Assembly: GCA_021792635.1 (NCBI GenBank)
Contig: JAJYUH010000001.1
Coordinates: 216,710 to 280,709, forward strand
Direction: 5' to 3'
Length of the DNA: 64,000 bases
Source of the DNA: Natronospirales bacterium
GTDB taxonomy: Bacteria; Pseudomonadota; Gammaproteobacteria; Natronospirales; REEB76
The notes below the pieces were generated by a model. That model had not been told where the DNA came from. It saw only the letters and a program-made list of their open reading frames with translations, and searched no databases. Every line of letters begins with the position of its first letter. Position 1 is the stretch's first letter. The position numbers and the translations under genes were made by a program. This document shows positions 1-7,564 of the stretch, in pieces.

Positions 1-2
1 AC

Positions 3-197
<195 letters not shown>

Positions 198-228
198 GCG
201 GTACTGTTTACCAAGCGAGGCAGCAGCA

Positions 229-1896
229 ATGAAACGGTTTGCAGTTTTCTTTCTGACTTTGCTGTTCAACATCGCCGCGGCGGCTGCACCGCCCAAGCCG
301 GGTTACGACGCAGTGGCCAGCGCTCAGCCCTTCGCCACCCGGGCCGGCATGCAGGTGATGGCCGAAGGCGGCAATGCTTTCGACGCGGCGGTGGCGGTGA
401 GCGCGGCGCTGGCGGTGGTGGAACCCTACAGCTCGGGTCTCGGCGGCGGCGGTTTCTGGCTGCTGCATGACGCGAAGAATGGCCGCGATGTCTTTGTGGA
501 CGGCCGCGAATACGCACCGGCGGCGGCCACCGCCACCATGTACCAGGACCAGCAGGGCAACGTAATCCCCGGCGCATCGCTGAACGGGCCCTTGTCGGCT
601 GCCATCCCCGGCGAGGTGGCGGCGCTGGTTTACATCAACCAGCATTACGGCCGGCTGTCGCTGGCACAGGACCTGGCACCCGCTATCAAGCTGGCACGCA
701 ACGGATTTCCCTTGGATCGGATGTTTCATGCAATGCTCGTGTCACGCGAGGCCAAACTGAAGCAATGGCCCGCGGCTTGGAAAGTGTTCTATCCCGACGG
801 CCAAGTGCCGCCGGAGGGTTACAGGCTCAAACAACCGGATCTGGCCAACTCGCTGGAGTTGATCGCCAAACGGGGCGATGCGGGTTTTTACCAGGGCAAG
901 CTCGCCAAGGAAATGGTGGAGGCGGTACGCACCCAGGGCGGCATCTGGTCACTGGAGGATTTGCGCGATTACAGGGTGGTGATACGCAAACCGTTGGTGG
1001 GCGAATATCACGGCATGAAAATCATTTCTGCTCCGCCGTCATCTTCCGGCGGAATCGTGCTGCTGGAGGCGTTCAATATACTTTCGGGTTACGACCTGAG
1101 CCATGATAGCGATCTCATGCGGAAGCATTTGATCATCGAGGCCATGCGTTATGCCTACCGCGACCGCGCCGATTACCTCGGCGATCCGGCGTTCGTGAAG
1201 ATACCCCTGGCACGCCTGTTGAGCCCGTATTACGCTGCCGGCCTGCGCGCCACCATACTTCCCGATCGCGCCACCCCCAGCCGCGATCTGGCACCGGTGA
1301 CGGCGGTCCCGCCGGAAAGTAATCACACCACTTCGATTTCCATACTCGATAAGGACGGCAACCGCGTGGCCGCCACCTTCACGGTGAACTTCCGCTTCGG
1401 CAGCGGCTTCATGCCGCCACATACCGGTGTGATTCTCAATGATGAGATGGACGATTTCGTATCCAAACCCGGCGTGCCCAACGGCTTCGGTCTGGTGGGC
1501 AACGCCGCCAATGCCATTGCGCCCCACAAGCGGCCGCTGTCCAGCATGACGCCCACCTTCCTGGAAACGCCGCGCGGTCTGGCGATCCTGGGCACACCTG
1601 GCGGCAGCCGTATCATCAGCATGGTGCTGCTGGGCGCGCTGGATTACTTCAACGGCGGAGATGCGAAGAGCATCGTCAGCATCCCGCGTTACCACATGCA
1701 GTACCTGCCGGACGTCGTGTTCTATGAGCCGGGCGCGTTCACAAAAGATGAAATCACGGGCCTTGAGAAAATGGGCTATACGCTCAGGCAAACCCGACCC
1801 TATGGCAACATGCAGGCCATCACCTGGAATTATAAGACAGGTAAAGTAACCGCGGCCTCCGACCCACGGGACATCGGTACGGCGGAAGTGAAATAA
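229..1896 (+). CDS. ggt: gamma-glutamyltranspeptidase (glutathione hydrolase)
   Basis: A 555-residue protein that cleaves gamma-glutamyl bonds, mainly of glutathione, in the periplasm. I start at ATG 229, because it opens with a signal peptide (hydrophobic core about residues 4-18, ending in an Ala run) and leaves no overlap with the ferredoxin; the frame is open to base 34 but upstream residues look non-coding. Family proteins are made as one chain that cleaves itself ahead of a Thr. Here the site is NH/TTS with Thr367 as the expected nucleophile, followed by the small-subunit motifs NDEMDDF, RPLSSM and GTPGGSRI. Length and motif order match the family, so it should be active. Confidence 0.95.
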   Translation: MKRFAVFFLTLLFNIAAAAAPPKPGYDAVASAQPFATRAGMQVMAEGGNAFDAAVAVSAALAVVEPYSSGLGGGGFWLLHDAKNGRDVFVDGREYAPAAATATMYQDQQGNVIPGASLNGPLSAAIPGEVAALVYINQHYGRLSLAQDLAPAIKLARNGFPLDRMFHAMLVSREAKLKQWPAAWKVFYPDGQVPPEGYRLKQPDLANSLELIAKRGDAGFYQGKLAKEMVEAVRTQGGIWSLEDLRDYRVVIRKPLVGEYHGMKIISAPPSSSGGIVLLEAFNILSGYDLSHDSDLMRKHLIIEAMRYAYRDRADYLGDPAFVKIPLARLLSPYYAAGLRATILPDRATPSRDLAPVTAVPPESNHTTSISILDKDGNRVAATFTVNFRFGSGFMPPHTGVILNDEMDDFVSKPGVPNGFGLVGNAANAIAPHKRPLSSMTPTFLETPRGLAILGTPGGSRIISMVLLGALDYFNGGDAKSIVSIPRYHMQYLPDVVFYEPGAFTKDEITGLEKMGYTLRQTRPYGNMQAITWNYKTGKVTAASDPRDIGTAEVK

Positions 1897-1919
1897 AAGG
1901 ACGGGCTTCCCTTCATGGC

Positions 1920-1951
1920 CTTCTCTCTCCCCCTTCAGGGGGAGAGAGAAG
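1920..1951. repeat. perfect 14-bp hairpin behind ggt
   Basis: Bases 1920-1933 and 1938-1951 are perfect reverse complements around a TTCA loop (CTCTCCCCC / GGGGGAGAG core). It lies 23 bases after the ggt stop, so it may act as a transcription or mRNA 3' barrier. It lacks the T-run of an intrinsic terminator. CTCTCCC-type hairpins recur near 6.14 kb and 35.1 kb, so it may instead belong to a dispersed palindromic repeat family. Confidence 0.6.
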
Positions 1952-1997
1952 AGCGAGGAAGTATTGGCTCTGTACACGCTCGCCTTAAGCATTCTGC

Positions 1998-2038
1998 TTG
2001 ACCGATACAGCCAATCAGGCATATGCTGGCATATGCCA
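1998..2038 (+). promoter_or_regulatory. vapBC promoter with overlapping palindromic operator
   Basis: A -35-like TTGACC (1998-2003) is followed 16 bases later by a -10-like CATATG. The -10 lies inside two adjoining near-palindromes, GGCATATGC (2019-2027) and TGGCATATGCCA (2027-2038). This is the layout expected for autorepression by a VapB-VapC complex. The vapB ribosome site GGAGGA follows at 2044-2049. Inferred from sequence only. Confidence 0.55.
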
Positions 2039-2056
2039 AAGTTGGAGGATTTGCCA

Positions 2057-2302
2057 ATGTCCGCGCCAAAACGCCATGCCCGCCTGTTCCGCAACGGCCG
2101 CAACCAGGCCCTGCGGATTCCGCGCGAATTCGAACTGCCGGGCAACGAAGTCATCCTCCAGAAAGAGGGTAACCGCCTGATCGTGCAACCCGTGCGCCGC
2201 GTCAGCGGCTTGGCCGAGCTCTTGGCCTCGTGGAAACCCCTGAAAGAAAACTTTCCGGACGTGGATTCAGGTTTGAAGCCCCTGGATGACATCAAGCTGT
2301 GA
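2057..2302 (+). CDS. vapB: VapB-type antitoxin (AbrB/SpoVT fold)
   Basis: An 81-residue antitoxin. The first half reads as a swapped-hairpin AbrB-type DNA-binding domain (HARLFRNGRNQALRIPREFEL is the usual signature region); the C-terminal half (LLASWKPLKENFPDVDS) should wrap the toxin. The start at 2057 is chosen because it is preceded at the right distance by GGAGGA at 2044-2049; the frame is open to 1964 but that part covers the operator. The gene overlaps vapC by four bases (GTGA), the usual sign of translational coupling. It probably represses its own promoter through the palindromes at 2019-2038. Confidence 0.88.
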   Translation: MSAPKRHARLFRNGRNQALRIPREFELPGNEVILQKEGNRLIVQPVRRVSGLAELLASWKPLKENFPDVDSGLKPLDDIKL

Positions 2303-2709
2303 GCGCGGATCTGCGCTATCTGCTGGATACCAACATCGTTTCCGATCTGGTGCGTCGCCCCGACGGCGCCGCGGCGCGGCGTTTGCTGGCGGCGGGGCCC
2401 GAGCGTGCCGCGCTCAGCATCGTGGTGGCCTGCGAAATCCGGTTCGGTCTGCTTAAAGCGGGCTCACGGCAGTTGGCCCAACGTCTTGGCCGGATACTGG
2501 AACATTTCAAGGTGCTGCCGCTGGAGGCGCCGGCGGATGCGCATTACGCGGACATCCGTACCGCGCTGGAGCGCGCCGGTACGCCCATCGGTCCCAACGA
2601 CCTTCTGATAGCGGCCCAGGCGCGGGCGCTCGATCTGGTGCTGGTGACAGACAATGTGCGGGAATTCTCCCACGTCCCGGATTTGCGCATGGAAAACTGG
2701 CTGAGTTGA
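2299..2709 (+). CDS. vapC: VapC-type PIN-domain toxin ribonuclease
   Basis: A 136-residue PIN-domain RNase, toxin of the vapBC pair. The conserved acidic residues are all visible: Asp in YLLDTNIV near the N-terminus, Glu in CEIRFG, Asp in PNDLLIAAQA and Asp in VTDNVREF. These coordinate the metal ions that cleave RNA (tRNA or rRNA in known VapCs). It starts with GTG at 2299, overlapping the vapB stop by four bases. The pair sits between ggt and murB. I looked for a copied gene end around it, as seen at the other modules, and found none. Confidence 0.9.
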   Translation: MSADLRYLLDTNIVSDLVRRPDGAAARRLLAAGPERAALSIVVACEIRFGLLKAGSRQLAQRLGRILEHFKVLPLEAPADAHYADIRTALERAGTPIGPNDLLIAAQARALDLVLVTDNVREFSHVPDLRMENWLS

Positions 2710-2781
2710 TGCCCGCCGCCGCAATCGGGCCCCTGCAACGAATCAGCAAACCTTCCCGCGAGCTTGGGAGTCAAACAAAGA

Positions 2782-3810
2782 ATGTCAAAACTCACCGGTG
2801 TCTCCCTGTCCCCCAACGCCCCCCTCGACCGGCGCAACACTTTCCGCGTGTCGGTGCGGGCCGCGTGGCTCGCGGAGATCCGCGATGCGACGGCGATTCC
2901 CGAAGTGCTGGCCTTGACCCGGGTCAAAAACCTGCCATTCATGGTGCTGGGCGAGGGCAGCAACGTGCTGTTCACCCGCGATTTCGACGGCCTGATGTTC
3001 GCCATGACCAATCGCGGTATCGAAATACTGGAAGACGATGGCAGGTCGGCGCGGGTGCGCGCGCAGGCGGGCGAAGACTGGCACGGCCTGGTGCGCTGGT
3101 CATTGGCGCAGGGCTTGTGCGGGCTGGAGAATTTGTCGCTCATTCCCGGCACCGTGGGCGCGGCGCCCATCCAGAACATCGGCGCCTACGGCGCGGAACT
3201 TTCGGAAACCCTGGAGACGGTCGAGGCTTATGACCGCGAGGCGGGAAAGTTCATGCGGCTGAATCGTGAGCAGTGCGGTTTCAGTTACCGCCAGAGCGTA
3301 TTCAAGCAGCAGCCGGACCGCTGGATCATCACTGCTATTGAATCGCGTCTGCGCCGGAACGCGCCGCTGAAGCTCGATTACGCAGGCGTGCGCGAGGAAC
3401 TGGCAGCCATGAACGTGAGTGCGCCGACAGCAAAGGACGTGTCTAAAGCGGTGTGCCGGCTGCGGCGGCGCAAGCTGCCGGACCCGGCGGTCATTGGCAA
3501 TGCCGGCAGTTTCTTCAAGAACCCGGTTGTTTTGAGCGGTCAGGCGGATGAACTGCGGGCCGCTCATCCCGATTTACCGATTTTCAAGGCGCCCGACGGC
3601 AAAAAACTCAGCGCCGCTTGGTTGATCGAGCAATGCGGCTGGAAAGGCTTCCGCGAAGGCGATGCCGCCGTGTCGGACAAGCACGCTCTGGTGCTGGTGA
3701 ACCACGGCCGCGCCACGGGCGGGCAAATCTGGTCGCTGGCGCAACGCATCCGAGATTCGGTGCGGGAAAAGTTCGGCATCCGGCTGGAGCCGGAGCCAAG
3801 GATTCTGTGA
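2782..3810 (+). CDS. murB: UDP-N-acetylenolpyruvoylglucosamine reductase
   Basis: A 342-residue cytoplasmic flavoenzyme that reduces UDP-GlcNAc-enolpyruvate to UDP-MurNAc for peptidoglycan. Visible motifs: GEGSNVL (FAD binding), IPGTVGAAPIQNIGAYG, the catalytic serine in GNAGSFFKNP, and the late glutamate in LEPEPRIL. The length matches the E. coli-like type I enzyme. ATG 2782 is preferred; a TTG at 2764 is in frame but unneeded. A second, frameshifted copy of the last ~250 bases lies at 4684-4937, behind the higBA pair. The present 3' end may therefore have been exchanged when that module arrived. Confidence 0.95.
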   Translation: MSKLTGVSLSPNAPLDRRNTFRVSVRAAWLAEIRDATAIPEVLALTRVKNLPFMVLGEGSNVLFTRDFDGLMFAMTNRGIEILEDDGRSARVRAQAGEDWHGLVRWSLAQGLCGLENLSLIPGTVGAAPIQNIGAYGAELSETLETVEAYDREAGKFMRLNREQCGFSYRQSVFKQQPDRWIITAIESRLRRNAPLKLDYAGVREELAAMNVSAPTAKDVSKAVCRLRRRKLPDPAVIGNAGSFFKNPVVLSGQADELRAAHPDLPIFKAPDGKKLSAAWLIEQCGWKGFREGDAAVSDKHALVLVNHGRATGGQIWSLAQRIRDSVREKFGIRLEPEPRIL

Positions 3811-3906
3811 TTTGATCGTGGCCATGCGCAAGAAATCTGATTTCTATCTGGTGCGAAGAAGCGGGAGAAAAACCATCGCACTCAGGCTGGAGCACCGCGG
3901 GAAATA

Positions 3907-3949
3907 GTCAACTATGGTTGACAGGCAGGGAAGCGTGAACTATAGTTTA
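3907..3949 (+). promoter_or_regulatory. higBA promoter inside paired palindromic operators
   Basis: Two related near-palindromes, GTCAAC-TATG-GTTGAC (3907-3922) and GTGAAC-TATA-GTTTAC (3934-3949), stand 27 bases apart. Between them they hold an almost ideal sigma-70 promoter: TTGACA at 3918-3923, a 17-base spacer, and TATAGT at 3941-3946. The -35 lies in the first palindrome and the -10 in the second, a layout suited to repression by the HigA-like antitoxin. A start near 3953 from this promoter would leave out the GTG at 3935, so the true toxin start or the promoter in use remains unsettled. Confidence 0.6.
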
Positions 3950-4249
3950 CACGTATTCGATCTCGTCAAAAGCAGTCTGTTTGACCGTTGGCTGGCGCAT
4001 TTGCGGGATCGGCGGGCCAAGGCGCGAATTGAAGCGCGCATCCGCCGCATGAGTCTCGGTAATCCGGGGGACATCAGGGGGTTGGGCGGAAGTCTGTTCG
4101 AGATGCGGATTGATTTCGGCCCCGGTTACCGGGTGTACTACACACAACGCGGTACGCGGGTGATTCTGCTGCTCTGCGGCGGCGACAAGTCCACGCAGAC
4201 CCAAGACATCGCCTTGGCAAAGCGTCTCGTGCAGGAGTTTAAGGAGTGA
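3935..4249 (+). CDS. RelE/HigB-type toxin (addiction-module killer family)
   Basis: About 104 residues from GTG 3935, or 111 from ATG 3914. It matches the killer family that pairs with a HigA-like antidote: FDRWLAHLRDRRAKARI, then GNPGD, LFEMRIDFGPGYRVYY and LLCGGDKSTQTQDI. These are RelE-fold RNases that cut mRNA, usually on the ribosome. I prefer 3935 because NYSLHVF fits the first beta strand and AGGGA precedes it; however, the best promoter's -10 lies just downstream of it. The antitoxin gene follows four bases after the stop. The module separates murB from a truncated second copy of the murB 3' end. Confidence 0.85.
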   Translation: MNYSLHVFDLVKSSLFDRWLAHLRDRRAKARIEARIRRMSLGNPGDIRGLGGSLFEMRIDFGPGYRVYYTQRGTRVILLLCGGDKSTQTQDIALAKRLVQEFKE

Positions 4250-4253
4250 AGCC

Positions 4254-4619
4254 ATGGCAAAAGCTAAAGTGACCTACAGTCGTTACGATACGGCGGATTA
4301 CCTGCGGACCGAGGAAGACATCGCACTGTATATGGAAGCGGTGATGGAGGAAGGCGGCGATGACGCGAATTTGATTGCCCACGCGTTGGGTGATGTGGCG
4401 CGCGCCCGCAACATGAGCCAGCTCGCCCGCGAGGTGGGCATGACCCGCGAAGGGCTGTACAAGGCGTTGTCCAGCGAGGGTAATCCGAGCTTCGACACGA
4501 TCATGAAAGTGACCAAAGCCTTGGGCCTGAAACTGGGTTTCAAACCCATCCGTGGCGTGCGTGGGGGCCGCAGAGTACGCCGGCCGGTCCGTCACACGTC
4601 GGCAAGTGCATCCCGGTAA
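4254..4619 (+). CDS. HigA-like antitoxin with helix-turn-helix
   Basis: A 121-residue antidote of the preceding toxin. The start is typical (YDTADYLRTEEDIALYMEA) and is followed by a helix-turn-helix (MSQLAREVGMTREGLYKALS, then NPSFDTIMKVTKALGLKL). Family members usually stop soon after this helix, near 100 residues. Here about 20 extra residues rich in Arg and Ser follow (RGVRGGRRVRRP...), and they read like accidental translation into the scar that precedes the murB fragment. It should neutralise the toxin and bind the palindromes at 3907-3949. Confidence 0.87.
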   Translation: MAKAKVTYSRYDTADYLRTEEDIALYMEAVMEEGGDDANLIAHALGDVARARNMSQLAREVGMTREGLYKALSSEGNPSFDTIMKVTKALGLKLGFKPIRGVRGGRRVRRPVRHTSASASR

Positions 4620-4683
4620 GCACGCGGCTGGTGCGGTCTGAAACGTTTGTCCGGTCGCCGCCGGTGGGGCGCAAAAAACACCA

Positions 4684-4937
4684 AGCCGCGCATTCGGATG
4701 CGCCGGTATTTAATGCACCCGATGGCAAGAAACTCAGCGCCGCCTGGCTGATCGAGCGCTGCGGCTGGAAGCGGCTTCCGCGAGGGCGATGCTGGCGTGT
4801 CGGACAAACACGCTCTGGTGCTGGTGAACCACGGCCGCGCCAGCGGCACGCAAATCTGGTCGCTAGCCGAGCGAATCCGCGATTCGGTGCAGGGAGAATT
4901 TGGGATTCGGCTGGAGGCGGAGCCGAGGATTTTGTGA
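4684..4937 (+). pseudogene. truncated, frameshifted second copy of the murB 3' end
   Basis: Bases 4684-4937 align with murB 3559-3810 at roughly 80 percent identity by eye. They cover AAHSDAPVFNAPDGKKLSAA, through LIERCGW, to the stop. One extra base near 4771 (GGCTGGAAGCGGC against GGCTGGAAAGGC) breaks the frame. Similarity also seems to run slightly past the stop codon. Nothing like the murB 5' part is present. The fragment lies directly behind the higBA pair, so the order is intact murB, TA module, murB 3' scar. The divergence argues against a recent tandem duplication and for recombination with a different murB allele. Confidence 0.88.
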
Positions 4938-4987
4938 TTGCTGTTGTGGTAGCAAGAAACTAATGGTTCAAAATTAGGTGCAGACGG

Positions 4988-6091
4988 TCATTCTCCAACG
5001 TTAATGACGAGATCCCTCCCGAAGTGTATGTGTGCAACCTCACAAGCCATCTCGATAATTCGTTCGATCTGCGTTTTGCTGACATTAGTCCCTATAAACC
5101 AACCTGACTTTAACTGGGAGGAGTGTTCGCGTGCAAGATCAAGGCGTCCCGGATAAAGTTCTTCCGGGGTGCGTGCGAGATAGCGTCGTGTTCTACCGTG
5201 TTTAGGTCTAGATGCGAAGCGTTCGAGGAAAGTTGCATCCCGTTCTGAAAGTGCCTCAAAGACTTTAACAAGCACATCGCGACCATTACGACAGAGCGTG
5301 AAGTGTCCGTCGAACTTAAAGCCGATTCCTACCTGATGAGTTGCCCGGTTAGACGAGGTTGGTAGTGATTCAGCTGGTGCTTTTCGCACGGGCCGTGCCA
5401 GTTCAGCAGGAGTATTGGGTGATCGTAGAAAGACATTTTCCTTGAGGAACTTTGCGACGGTATCGAGACTGGGTTTAAATCCACACAAGTTTTCAACTTG
5501 GTCGGCAATCAATTCGAGAAGCAGATCATCTTCGTCATCGACAAGTTTTAACCATGCAGTTGGCAACTGGGTAAGTATTTGCCGATTTTTAGTAATGTTT
5601 TGGTAGTCTTCTCGCGCTGAAGTGATTGCATGTCCTGACGTGATCTCTGCGTAACTAAGGTACCGCTTAAACCTAGTGGCACATTCTTCAAGATCACGTT
5701 CGATAATATCCAACTTATAGACGCGACGTTCTCCGTAATCTCCCTGCTCTGCAGGTAGGTAGAAGTTCCACTCTTGACCGTCTGTCAGAATCGCTAGCGG
5801 TACCCCAGCATGAAACGCGTATTCGAAGAGCTGTCGTTCTCCACCATCAGTTTGTCCAATTTGTTTTACTTCAATAAACGCAATCGGTTTTGTAGCAGGG
5901 TGGCACAGCGCAAAATCCACACGCCTACCTTCAAGCGAATACTCAGGGCAGACAACTTGTGTGTTAGCTATTGGCCAATCGAGTGCTTGCAGAAGATGGA
6001 GGACGATTCCCTGGGATATGGCAGCTTCGTTTGCGTATTGCCCGGTCCTAACTCTTATGCGAATGTCTTCAATGATGTGTTGGAGTGTCAT
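4988..6091 (-). CDS. orphan HsdR_N-like PD-(D/E)xK nuclease
   Basis: A 367-residue protein with a nuclease core like the N-terminal domain of type I restriction R subunits: a conserved Asp in GRRVDFALC and, about 16 residues on, FIEVKQIG (the E-x-K of the site), then a Gln-rich helix around RQLFEYAFHAGVPLAI. No helicase motifs follow. The C-terminal third (GHFTLCRNGRDVLVKVFEAL to the end) is a separate domain seen with such stand-alone nucleases; I do not know its function. No hsdM or hsdS is next to it. The gene is visibly AT-richer than its neighbours and lies between two TA scars, so it is probably acquired. A defence role is likely but unproven. Confidence 0.7.
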   Translation of the reverse strand: MTLQHIIEDIRIRVRTGQYANEAAISQGIVLHLLQALDWPIANTQVVCPEYSLEGRRVDFALCHPATKPIAFIEVKQIGQTDGGERQLFEYAFHAGVPLAILTDGQEWNFYLPAEQGDYGERRVYKLDIIERDLEECATRFKRYLSYAEITSGHAITSAREDYQNITKNRQILTQLPTAWLKLVDDEDDLLLELIADQVENLCGFKPSLDTVAKFLKENVFLRSPNTPAELARPVRKAPAESLPTSSNRATHQVGIGFKFDGHFTLCRNGRDVLVKVFEALSERDATFLERFASRPKHGRTRRYLARTPEELYPGRLDLAREHSSQLKSGWFIGTNVSKTQIERIIEMACEVAHIHFGRDLVINVGE

Positions 6092-6124
6092 AGTTTCTAG
6101 AGTCGTGCCGTAATTTTGTAAAAA

Positions 6125-6165
6125 GCCCCCTCACCCTTCCCTCTCCCGCGAGAGGAGAGGTGACA
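6125..6165. repeat. small GC hairpin repeat (CCTCTC-CCGC-GAGAGG)
   Basis: A short palindrome (6140-6145 with 6150-6155) sits in CCTCACCC...GGTG context. It resembles the hairpin at 1920-1951 and the one near 35.12 kb. It is probably a member of a dispersed REP-like family. It lies in the gap between the nuclease gene and the scar at 6190. Confidence 0.45.
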
Positions 6166-6189
6166 AAGTGGCTGGCGAAGTCAGCATGC

Positions 6190-6354
6190 TCACAACGCGT
6201 TAAAAATCCCGCCGATGAGTGCATTGGCGACACCGAAGCCCGCGCTCATCCCTAAGCCGCTGGTCACGTTGCCCCAGAAACCGCCGCCGCGCGGCGCCAT
6301 CAGCGTCTGGTTCTGAATCTGCACATTGATGACGATCTGCTTGAGGTCCGGCAT
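6190..6354 (-). pseudogene. second copy of the 3' end of the 7092-7490 gene, internally deleted
   Basis: Read on the minus strand from an ATG at 6354 this gives 54 residues: MPDLKQIVINVQIQNQ, a jump, then GGGFWGNVTSGLGMSAGFG to GGIFNAL and TGA. It matches the C-terminal half of the intact gene at 7092-7490, but about 33 residues between the coiled-coil and the Gly-rich end are missing. The last ~97 bases are about 90 percent identical by eye. It begins four bases after the vapC stop at 6359. The order on this strand is intact gene, vapB, vapC, 3' copy. It might still be translated by coupling, but it looks like a recombination scar. Confidence 0.85.
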
Positions 6355-6358
6355 CTGG

Positions 6359-6757
6359 TCACACGGTCCAGTCTTCTATGCGCAGGCCCGCAACTTGGCG
6401 AAATGTTTTGTCGCTGCTCACCAGGGTGGCTTTCACGGCCAGCGCATGTGCGGCGATAAGCATATCGAGCGGCCCCAGTAATTTTCCCTGTCGCTCCATG
6501 TCGGCGCGCACCGGCCCATACTGCTCCGCGGTAACGCTGTCCCAGGGCAGCACCTCGATGCGATTCAGGAACTCGGAAACAAGCGTGTGCAATGATTTTG
6601 CGTTCTGGCGCTTTGCCAGCCCGAACAGCAGTTCACCCTTGGTAATTGAGGATATGCAAACGGCCGACATCTGTGTCTTCACCAGCCGCCTGGTTACACG
6701 CGGATGCGACCTGAGCAGGTGGCTCACGATGTTGGTATCGAGCATGTAACGCGTCAC
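6359..6757 (-). CDS. vapC: VapC-type PIN-domain toxin
   Basis: A 132-residue PIN RNase. The acidic site is visible: Asp in MLDTNIVSHLL, Glu in TKGELLFGLA, Asp in GPLDMLIAAHA and Asp in SSDKTFRQV. It closes with GLRIEDWTV, typical of this VapC group. It overlaps vapB by four bases (6754-6757). Its stop codon lies almost on the junction with the 3' scar of the neighbouring gene, so the inserted DNA ends right at the end of the toxin. Confidence 0.9.
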   Translation of the reverse strand: MTRYMLDTNIVSHLLRSHPRVTRRLVKTQMSAVCISSITKGELLFGLAKRQNAKSLHTLVSEFLNRIEVLPWDSVTAEQYGPVRADMERQGKLLGPLDMLIAAHALAVKATLVSSDKTFRQVAGLRIEDWTV

Positions 6758-7014
6758 TTCTCCAGACCCCGCAGCGGGTCACGATCCTGTGCGCTCTGGT
6801 TCCGCTCCCGTGCATCCAGGAAGTCGGCCGGAACCTCGGCGGACTTCAGAGCGGAGAGAAAGCCCTCCCATGTTGCCGGCTTGTCTGACAGGATGACATC
6901 GCCGGTTTCCGGATCACGACGGATATACACTTCCTTGGTTCTGAAACGGAACGCAGCGGGCAGGCGCACCGCTTGGCTGCGACCATTGGAGAACAATTTG
7001 GCGATGTGGTTCAT
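6754..7014 (-). CDS. vapB: VapB-type antitoxin
   Basis: An 86-residue antitoxin starting at ATG 7014. It opens with the AbrB-like signature IAKLFSNGRSQAVRLPAAFRF, then KEVYIRRDPETGDVILS, and closes with the toxin-binding part (WEGFLSALKSAEVPADF). The frame continues upstream to 7059, but that stretch covers the operator, so the shorter start is right. It is first in the vapBC transcript and overlaps vapC by four bases. Confidence 0.88.
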   Translation of the reverse strand: MNHIAKLFSNGRSQAVRLPAAFRFRTKEVYIRRDPETGDVILSDKPATWEGFLSALKSAEVPADFLDARERNQSAQDRDPLRGLEK

Positions 7015-7034
7015 GATTATATCTTCCAGGCTTG

Positions 7035-7058
7035 TGGTATATACTGAAGTATATACCA
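7035..7058 (-). promoter_or_regulatory. vapBC operator: 11-bp perfect inverted repeat
   Basis: TGGTATATACT (7035-7045) and its exact complement (7048-7058) flank a two-base centre, 20 bases before the vapB start at 7014. A -10-like TATACT lies inside the palindrome on the minus strand, and TTGCTG stands 16 bases upstream of it. A symmetrical site this long over a promoter is typical for VapBC autoregulation. Confidence 0.7.
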
Positions 7059-7091
7059 TCTATTCAAAACAGCAAGGCAAAAATTGTGACA

Positions 7092-7490
7092 TTACAGCGC
7101 GTTGAAAATCCCGCCGATGAGAGCGTTGGCAACGCCGAAGCCCGCACCCATCCCCAAGCCGCTGGTCACGTTGCCCCAGAAACCGCCGCCGCTGGGCGTC
7201 GTCTGGCTGCCCCAACCGCGTGCCTGCATGGTGGGATTGGGATGGGTGTCCAACTGTTGCTCCAGATCATGCATGTGCTCTGCCATCTGGTTGACCATGG
7301 CTGCCAGTTGCTGGTTCTGGGACTGCACGTTGATGGCGATCTGCTTCAGGTCCAGCATCCATTCTTTGCCGGTGGCGGGATCCGGAGCTTGGCTGCTGAT
7401 TTTCTGCGCCAGGCTCTGAAATTGCTGCGCCAAGTCCTGGGTCTGCTGTTCGATTTCGGCGATCTGATGGGTGGCGTCGGTATAGTCCAT
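7092..7490 (-). CDS. conserved-looking protein with coiled coil and Gly-rich C-terminus; function unknown
   Basis: 132 residues, not recognised. Residues 1-85 are Gln/Glu-rich and should form a coiled coil (IAEIEQQTQDLAQQFQSLAQ, later MVNQMAEHMHDLEQQ). After a Pro/Thr linker comes a glycine-zipper-like tail (GGGFWGNVTSGLGMGAGFG to GGIFNAL), which could insert in a membrane or pack helices. There is no signal peptide. A partial second copy of its 3' half lies at 6190-6354, on the far side of the vapBC module. The fact that the Gly-rich end kept its reading frame in both copies suggests this is a real gene. Confidence 0.65.
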   Translation of the reverse strand: MDYTDATHQIAEIEQQTQDLAQQFQSLAQKISSQAPDPATGKEWMLDLKQIAINVQSQNQQLAAMVNQMAEHMHDLEQQLDTHPNPTMQARGWGSQTTPSGGGFWGNVTSGLGMGAGFGVANALIGGIFNAL

Positions 7491-7564
7491 GGTGGTTCAC
7501 CTCATAAGGGTCTACGGGATGCCGGTTAGAGGGTATCCGGGACTTTCTGTTCCTTGGAGAGCGG

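Noticed and set aside
1039..2295. 418-codon minus-strand frame under ggt and vapB
   Set aside because: Antisense shadow spanning two confirmed genes and the hairpin between them.
2038..2770. A copied gene end around the first vapBC pair
   Set aside because: I compared the bases after vapC (2710-2781) and before vapB with the ends of ggt and the start of murB and saw no duplicated segment.
3824..3907. 27-codon frame between murB and higB
   Set aside because: Too short, without a ribosome site or recognisable product; it probably is part of the murB downstream region copied at 4937 and beyond.
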